From Candidatus Nanopelagicales bacterium (GTDB lineage Bacteria; Actinomycetota; Actinomycetes; S36-B12; GCA-2699445): a stretch of 38,450 bases of DNA. The notes beneath the pieces were generated by a model, which did not search any database, had not been told where the DNA came from, and was given only the letters and a program-made list of their open reading frames with translations. The translations under genes and the position numbers were made by a program. Location: contig JBAOHO010000004.1 of the NCBI GenBank assembly GCA_037045355.1, positions 1 through 38,450 on the forward strand, given 5' to 3'. This document shows, piece after piece, positions 33,436 through 38,450 of this stretch. Positions within the stretch are counted from its first letter, which is position 1. Every line of letters begins with the position of its first letter.

Positions 33436-35043
33436 GTGACCAGTTGGGACACTCTCACCGAACTCTCGCAGACCGTCGGATCGCAACGGATCCGCGATCT
33501 GCTGGCGACCGACCCTTCGCGAGCGACCCGGCTCGTCGCCGAAGGGGCGGGGATCACGCTCGACTATTCCCGCCAGCGGGTGGACCAGATGGTTCTGGAC
33601 GCCTTGGTGTCGCTCGCTGCCGAGCGAGGTGTCGCGCAGCGTCGTGACGAGATGTTCGCCGGTCGACACATCAACGTCACCGAGGACCGCGCTGTCCTGC
33701 ATGTCGCACTGCGGATGCCGAAAGACGCGACTTTGGTGGTGGATGGCGTCGATGTCGTGGCAGAGGTGCACCAGGTCCTCGACCGCATGAAGGCGTTCAG
33801 TGAACGGGTCCGCTCGGGGGAGTGGACCGGGCACACCGGCAAGCGCATCCGCAACGTCATCAACATCGGCATCGGTGGTTCCGATCTCGGTCCCCACATG
33901 GCGTACCTCGCGCTGCAGGACTACTCACAGCGGGACCTGACATTCCGATTCGTGTCCAATGTGGACGGAACCGACATCGTCGAGGCCACCCGGGACCTGG
34001 ATCCCGCGGAAACGCTCTTCATCATCTCCAGCAAGACGTTCACGACCTTGGAGACGATGACCAACGCCGCAGCCGCCCGCGACTGGGTCAAGCGCGGCTT
34101 GGGGGAAGACGTCGACGTCGCCCGGCACTTCGTGGCGGTATCCACCAACGGAGACGCCGTTCGTGAGTTCGGGATCGACACGGCGAACATGTTCGGATTC
34201 TGGGAGTGGGTCGGCGGCCGCTACTCGATGGACTCCGCGATCGGCCTGTCCACCATGATCGCGATCGGGGCCGAGCAGTTCGACGACATGCTGGCCGGGT
34301 TCCATGCGATGGATGAGCACTTCCGCACCGCGCCGACTGCCGCCAACCTCCCGATGCTCATGGGTCTGTTGTCCGTGTGGAACCGCAACTTCCTCGACTG
34401 CCCGACAGTCGCCGTGCTCCCGTACGACCAATACCTCTCGCGGTTCCCCGCCTACCTGCAGCAGCTGACTATGGAGTCCAACGGCAAGAGCGTCAAACTC
34501 GACGGCACCCCGGTCGAATCCGAGACAGGTCCGATCTACTGGGGCGAGCCGGGCACCAACGGGCAGCACTCCTTCTACCAACTCATCCATCAGGGAACAA
34601 GCACCATCCCTTGCGATGTGTTGTTCTGCGCCGAACCGCTCAACGAGGTCGGCGATCAGCACGATCTGCTGATTGCCAACGCCCTGGCTCAGGCTGCCGT
34701 CTTCGCGCTGGGTCGCACAGCCGAGGAGGTCGCCGCGGACGGAGTTCCCGAGCGGCTGATCCCACACAAGGTCATGCCGGGAAACCGTCCGTGCAGTGTG
34801 ATCACGGCACAGAAACTGACGCCGCACGCCCTCGGCACTTTGGTGGCTCTCTACGAACACACGGTGTTCACGGCGGGCGCCATCTGGGGAATCGACTCCT
34901 TCGACCAATGGGGAGTGGAGTTGGGAAAGGCCATGGCGGGACAGTTGGTACCGCAACTCATCGACGGTTCACCGGGGCCTGCCTCCCAGGACTCGGCAAC
35001 CACAGCAGCCGTGGCCCGCTACCGGTCCGCTCGCGGCCGCTGA
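33436..35043 (+). CDS. pgi: Glucose-6-phosphate isomerase
   Basis: The 535-aa isomerase links glucose 6-phosphate and fructose 6-phosphate. VINIGIGGSDLGPHMAYLAL, SKTFTTLETMTNA, FWEWVGGRYSMDSAIGLS, GTNGQHSFYQLIHQG and the late PHALGTLVALYEHTVFTAG are family motifs; the catalytic Glu, His and Lys regions are all present. GTG 33436 has GGAAGGGA (33422-33429) upstream. Its last 25 bp overlap the 3' end of the convergent hydrolase gene. Together with zwf and gnd it completes the glucose 6-phosphate branch point in this window. Confidence 0.95.
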   Translation: MTSWDTLTELSQTVGSQRIRDLLATDPSRATRLVAEGAGITLDYSRQRVDQMVLDALVSLAAERGVAQRRDEMFAGRHINVTEDRAVLHVALRMPKDATLVVDGVDVVAEVHQVLDRMKAFSERVRSGEWTGHTGKRIRNVINIGIGGSDLGPHMAYLALQDYSQRDLTFRFVSNVDGTDIVEATRDLDPAETLFIISSKTFTTLETMTNAAAARDWVKRGLGEDVDVARHFVAVSTNGDAVREFGIDTANMFGFWEWVGGRYSMDSAIGLSTMIAIGAEQFDDMLAGFHAMDEHFRTAPTAANLPMLMGLLSVWNRNFLDCPTVAVLPYDQYLSRFPAYLQQLTMESNGKSVKLDGTPVESETGPIYWGEPGTNGQHSFYQLIHQGTSTIPCDVLFCAEPLNEVGDQHDLLIANALAQAAVFALGRTAEEVAADGVPERLIPHKVMPGNRPCSVITAQKLTPHALGTLVALYEHTVFTAGAIWGIDSFDQWGVELGKAMAGQLVPQLIDGSPGPASQDSATTAAVARYRSARGR

Positions 35044-36749
35044 TCCCACACCGGCAGGTGCAGACGAGCACGGGACAGATGCAGGCGGATCTGCGCGGCC
35101 GGTGACGGCTGGTAGCGCCCCGGGAACTGCCCTGTGACCGGGTTCGTCGGGAAGAACCAGCGTCCCGACAAGTCCAGCCGCAGGACATCGTCGATCTCCA
35201 GGGCAGTGGCTTGTGGCAGCAACGCCAGGGCCACGTCGACCACGCGCCCAGGTTCCAGCGGCGACGCTTGGTCGTGGCGGTGGACCGGCAGGTCGGGTGC
35301 CGACAGGTCACTGTCCAGCTCGTGATGGGACAGCCGAATCTGGCTGTGAGTGACCATGTCATGTGCGAATCCGTAGGAGCCTTCGAAGGTGACCTCGCGG
35401 CCCCGACGGAACAACCTCAGTCCGGCGAACAGGATCGCATCGTCGCCTGACGTCACCGCCACGGGCAGTTCCAGCCACGGGGATCCGACCACATCGAGCC
35501 CCTGATCCACCCGCCAACTGATGCTGATGGTTCCGCGTGAGCCGCGCTCGGTCATGTCCAGATCCACGACATCCCGCGCCGACGGTGAGCCGCCGACCAC
35601 CTGTCCCGCGGCGAGCCGGACCGACCGCATGCTCGTCGCCGGTGGCGGCATGTCCTCGACGCCGATGACGTCGTGATCGGTGCGATCGCGGTGCAGTGCG
35701 AGGCGGACCCGAGGCTGTTGTCGCCAGCCGGTGTCGATGTCGGCGAGGTAGTCCTCGAAGAACTCGTGCTGAACGGCCAGGGCGCCTCGTGAATAGAACG
35801 TGCACCACTTGCCGCCGCGGTGGGTGTACAACCACTTGTCCGCGGAACCGACCCGGCGAAACGCCTCATGGGAACCGCGACTGTGCAGCAAATGGTCGCT
35901 GAAGGAACCGCACACCAACATCGGCGTGTCGATGGCGGCCAGATCCGGGGTCCGTTGCCGCCAGAAGCCATCCAGCAGCGGGTGGTCCTTCTGGGACTGG
36001 CGCAATGGGGTCATCACGCGGCCCGCGCGGGCGGTCATGGCGCTCCACATCACCATGAAGCCGTCTTCGCGACCGCCCCCGGGGCGAGCGAAGTCCCGGT
36101 AGACGTCGCTGAACCCTTCCCACGGGCACATCGCGTACAGCCCTCTCGGGTGACGCGCGGCCACCCCGTACTGGGACAGCGCCAAGTACGACACTCCCAG
36201 CAATCCGACACGACCGTTGCACCACCGTTGGTCAGCGACCCACTCGATCAGATGCTGATAGTCCTGCGACTCGGACGTGGTCAGCAGGTCCGCGACGCCG
36301 TCGGAATGACCGAAGCCGCGCAGATCGGCGTTGACCACGGCGAACCCGCGAGAACACCAAAACGCCGGGTCGGGTGCCTCCCACCCGGTCCAAGCGGAGA
36401 AGCGCACTGGCTGCGGTTGCCGGAAGGCACGGTACTGCGGTGACGGCGACCGCCCCGACCTGGTGTTGATGGGCAGGTTGTCCTTGCCATAGGGGTGGGC
36501 GCACATGATCACCGGGTAGCGACCGGGTGTGGGGCTCCCCGACCGAGGGCGGCGGGCGAGGTGGGCCGCCTCACCGGCACTGCCGGGATCCGGCAGGTAG
36601 AGGTCCAGGCGCAGCATGGTTCCGTCCGGCATCGGGACCGCCAGATCCGGCGTCCGTGTGACCCCGGCGGGCGGCGGATCCACGACGACGTTCGGATACC
36701 GGGCCCGACTCAGCAACGCGACCAGGCGCCGCCCCACTCCAACGCGCAT
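35019..36749 (-). CDS. CocE/NonD-type alpha/beta hydrolase (X-Pro dipeptidyl-peptidase-like)
   Basis: A 576-aa protein. The N-terminal alpha/beta hydrolase domain holds VIMCAHPYGKDN, the nucleophile elbow GLLGVSYLALSQYG (Ser), an Asp in MLVCGSFSDHLLHSRG and a His in RGGKW-type context (THRGGKWCTF). The C-terminal ~200 residues form a jelly-roll domain (DLSGRWFFPTNPVTGQFPGR). The family includes X-Pro dipeptidyl peptidases, cocaine esterase and glutaryl acylase; substrate unknown. ATG 36749 is preferred over an upstream in-frame Met that would overlap metH. No signal peptide is obvious. Stops of this gene and pgi overlap by 25 bp. Confidence 0.87.
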   Translation of the reverse strand: MRVGVGRRLVALLSRARYPNVVVDPPPAGVTRTPDLAVPMPDGTMLRLDLYLPDPGSAGEAAHLARRPRSGSPTPGRYPVIMCAHPYGKDNLPINTRSGRSPSPQYRAFRQPQPVRFSAWTGWEAPDPAFWCSRGFAVVNADLRGFGHSDGVADLLTTSESQDYQHLIEWVADQRWCNGRVGLLGVSYLALSQYGVAARHPRGLYAMCPWEGFSDVYRDFARPGGGREDGFMVMWSAMTARAGRVMTPLRQSQKDHPLLDGFWRQRTPDLAAIDTPMLVCGSFSDHLLHSRGSHEAFRRVGSADKWLYTHRGGKWCTFYSRGALAVQHEFFEDYLADIDTGWRQQPRVRLALHRDRTDHDVIGVEDMPPPATSMRSVRLAAGQVVGGSPSARDVVDLDMTERGSRGTISISWRVDQGLDVVGSPWLELPVAVTSGDDAILFAGLRLFRRGREVTFEGSYGFAHDMVTHSQIRLSHHELDSDLSAPDLPVHRHDQASPLEPGRVVDVALALLPQATALEIDDVLRLDLSGRWFFPTNPVTGQFPGRYQPSPAAQIRLHLSRARLHLPVWDQRPRADR

Positions 36750-36772
36750 GTTCCGGACCCTATCCTTGGCGC

Positions 36773-38450
36773 ATGCCCAAAACGCCGCTGCTCCAGGCAA
36801 TGCAGGAACGCGTCCTCGTCGCCGATGGCGCCATGGGGACCATGCTGCAGGCCGCAGACCTGACTCTGGCCGACTTCGAGGACTACGACGGCTGCAACGA
36901 GATCCTCAACGTGACCCGTCCCGACGTAGTGGCCGGCGTGCACCGGGCGTACTTCGACGTCGGTGTCGATTGTGTGGAGACCAACACCTTCGGGGCCAAC
37001 TGGGCGAACCTGGCGGAATACGACATCGTCGAACGCATCTACGAGCTCGCAGAAGCAGGGGCGCGGATCGCTCGTGAGGTCGCGGACTCTTACTCCGACG
37101 GCAAGGACCGCTACGTCCTAGGCTCGGTTGGGCCTGGCACCAAGCTGCCGTCGCTGGGCCATACCGACTTCCGCACCCTGCGTGACGCGTACTTCGAAGA
37201 GGTCCGGGGACTGATCGACGGGGGCGCGGATGCCGTCCTGATCGAAACCGCACAGGACCTGTTGCAGGCGAAGGGAGCGATCATCGGAGCCCGGCGGGCC
37301 ATCCTCGCTGCCGGCGCCGACATCCCGATCTTCGCTCAGGTGACCGTCGAGACGACCGGCACGATGTTGCTGGGCTCCGAGATCGGGGCTGCGCTCACCG
37401 CCCTGCGAACGCTCGGGATCGACGCCATCGGACTGAACTGCGCCACCGGCCCCGCCGAGATGTCCGAGCACTTGCGTTACCTCGCCCAGAACGCGGATCT
37501 GGCGCTCACCTGCATGCCCAACGCCGGCTTGCCTCAGCTGACCTCCGACGGTGCCTTCTATCCGCTGACCCCCAGTGAGTTGGCCGACGCTCACGATCGT
37601 TTCACCCACGACTACGGGCTGAACCTCGTCGGCGGCTGCTGCGGCACGACCCCGGAGCATCTGCGTGCGGTCGTGGAGCGGGTCGGTGGGCGTCCGGTCG
37701 TTGCCCGTGACGTCCGAGTCGAGCCCGCCGTCGCCTCGCTCTACCAATCAGTTCCCTTCAACCAGGACACCACTTACCTCTCGATCGGCGAACGCACGAA
37801 CGCCAACGGTTCCAAGGCGTTTCGTGAGGCGATGCTCGAGGCCCGCTGGGAGGACTGTGTCGAGATCGCGCGGGCCCAGATCGCCGACGGCGCGCATCTG
37901 CTCGACTTGTGTGTCGACTACGTCGGACGAGACGGAACCGCGGACATGACGAAACTCGCGGGCCTGTTTGCGACCGCCTCCACGCTGCCGCTGGTGCTCG
38001 ACTCCACGGAACCGCGCGTCATCGAGGCGGGTTTGGAGATGCTCGGCGGGCGCAGCCTCATCAACTCCGTCAACTACGAGGACGGTGATGGGCCCGGATC
38101 TCGGTTCCAGCAGATCATGCCGATCGTCAAGGAGCACGGGGCCGCGGTGGTGGCGCTGACCATCGACGAGGAGGGGCAGGCTCGGACAGCGGAGTGGAAG
38201 GTCCGGATCGCGGAGCGGCTCATCACCGATCTGGTCGACAACTGGGGCATGGACCCCGGCGACATCGTCATCGACACCTTGACCTTCCCGATCGCGACCG
38301 GGCAAGACGAGACCCGGCGCGACGCCATCGAGACCATCGAGGCCATCCGCGAGGTCACGCGGCTCCATCCCAGGGTCCAGACGACCCTCGGCGTGTCCAA
38401 TGTGTCGTTCGGGCTGTCCCCGGCGGCGCGACAAGTCTTGAACTCGGTCT
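36773..38450 (+). CDS. metH: Methionine synthase (cobalamin-dependent), 5' part
   Basis: The first 559 codons are present; the gene runs off the window. Residues ~1-325 are the homocysteine S-methyltransferase module: ADGAMGTMLQ, GVDCVETNTFGAN, and zinc ligands Cys223 (GLNCATG) and Cys289/Cys290 (GGCCGTTPEH). From about 335 the pterin-binding module follows (YLSIGERTNANGSKAFREAML, DSTEPRVIEAGLEML, NSVNYEDGDGPG). The cobalamin and activation domains should lie beyond 38450. It transfers methyl from methyltetrahydrofolate to homocysteine. ATG 36773 begins 23 bp from the divergent hydrolase start. Confidence 0.95.
   Translation, partial: MPKTPLLQAMQERVLVADGAMGTMLQAADLTLADFEDYDGCNEILNVTRPDVVAGVHRAYFDVGVDCVETNTFGANWANLAEYDIVERIYELAEAGARIAREVADSYSDGKDRYVLGSVGPGTKLPSLGHTDFRTLRDAYFEEVRGLIDGGADAVLIETAQDLLQAKGAIIGARRAILAAGADIPIFAQVTVETTGTMLLGSEIGAALTALRTLGIDAIGLNCATGPAEMSEHLRYLAQNADLALTCMPNAGLPQLTSDGAFYPLTPSELADAHDRFTHDYGLNLVGGCCGTTPEHLRAVVERVGGRPVVARDVRVEPAVASLYQSVPFNQDTTYLSIGERTNANGSKAFREAMLEARWEDCVEIARAQIADGAHLLDLCVDYVGRDGTADMTKLAGLFATASTLPLVLDSTEPRVIEAGLEMLGGRSLINSVNYEDGDGPGSRFQQIMPIVKEHGAAVVALTIDEEGQARTAEWKVRIAERLITDLVDNWGMDPGDIVIDTLTFPIATGQDETRRDAIETIEAIREVTRLHPRVQTTLGVSNVSFGLSPAARQVLNSV

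Overview
The window is high-GC DNA that, from about position 1165 onward, reads as one continuous actinobacterial chromosome segment. Lineage markers are mshC (mycothiol ligase), a probable F420-dependent luciferase-like oxidoreductase, the phosphatase/DUF3090/SCO1664-type trio, a DUF222-HNH protein and many GTG starts. The first ~1.16 kb is different. It carries RTX (hemolysin-type calcium-binding) repeats, a small lipoprotein and the start of a second RTX-like protein, a style I associate with Proteobacteria. It breaks off abruptly inside an AlkB-type gene. I read this as a foreign segment or an assembly chimera; the sequence alone cannot decide which.

Layout: 1-1163, RTX/lipoprotein segment with several single-base frame breaks. 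1164-3584, AlkB C-terminus, then on the minus strand a secreted peptidoglycan amidase (frameshifted) coupled to an APH-type kinase. 3703-8631, a tightly overlapping plus-strand operon: histidine phosphatase, cation-diffusion transporter and a fused trehalose synthase-maltokinase, closed by a near-perfect hairpin terminator. 8687-9097, glycine-rich RRM protein. 9302-12499, convergent zwf and GH15 glucoamylase/trehalase-like gene. 12524-16066, trmB, D-2-hydroxyacid dehydrogenase, cupin and MFS transporter. 16141-16525, a degraded DUF1989 gene. 16650-19325, DUF222-HNH protein, VOC protein, AraC-type regulator and tRNA-Leu(GAG). 19424-24860, M20 hydrolase, small membrane protein, aldo/keto reductase, LLM oxidoreductase overlapping uppP, and a lipoprotein. 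24899-30939, CorA, the phosphatase-DUF3090-SCO1664 operon, a VapBC module, mshC and an epimerase-like gene. 30951-38450, a TRZ/ATZ-type deaminase, gnd, pgi, a CocE/NonD hydrolase and the 5' part of metH.

Functional themes: sugar-phosphate metabolism is well represented (zwf, gnd, pgi) beside trehalose/maltose conversion (TreS-maltokinase, GH15). This fits routing glucose units between storage sugars, the pentose phosphate pathway and NADPH supply. Thiol and one-carbon metabolism is represented by mshC, metH and a possible SAH/MTA deaminase. Envelope functions include uppP, the secreted amidase and lipoproteins. The most unusual items are the junction near 1163, the cluster of one-base insertions in the first 3.4 kb, a toxin-antitoxin module sitting between SCO1664 and mshC, the internally deleted DUF1989 gene, and a deaminase whose homologous N-terminus appears to extend upstream of any standard start codon. 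I see no CRISPR array, prophage or complete insertion sequence, and no convincing wholly new multi-gene system.
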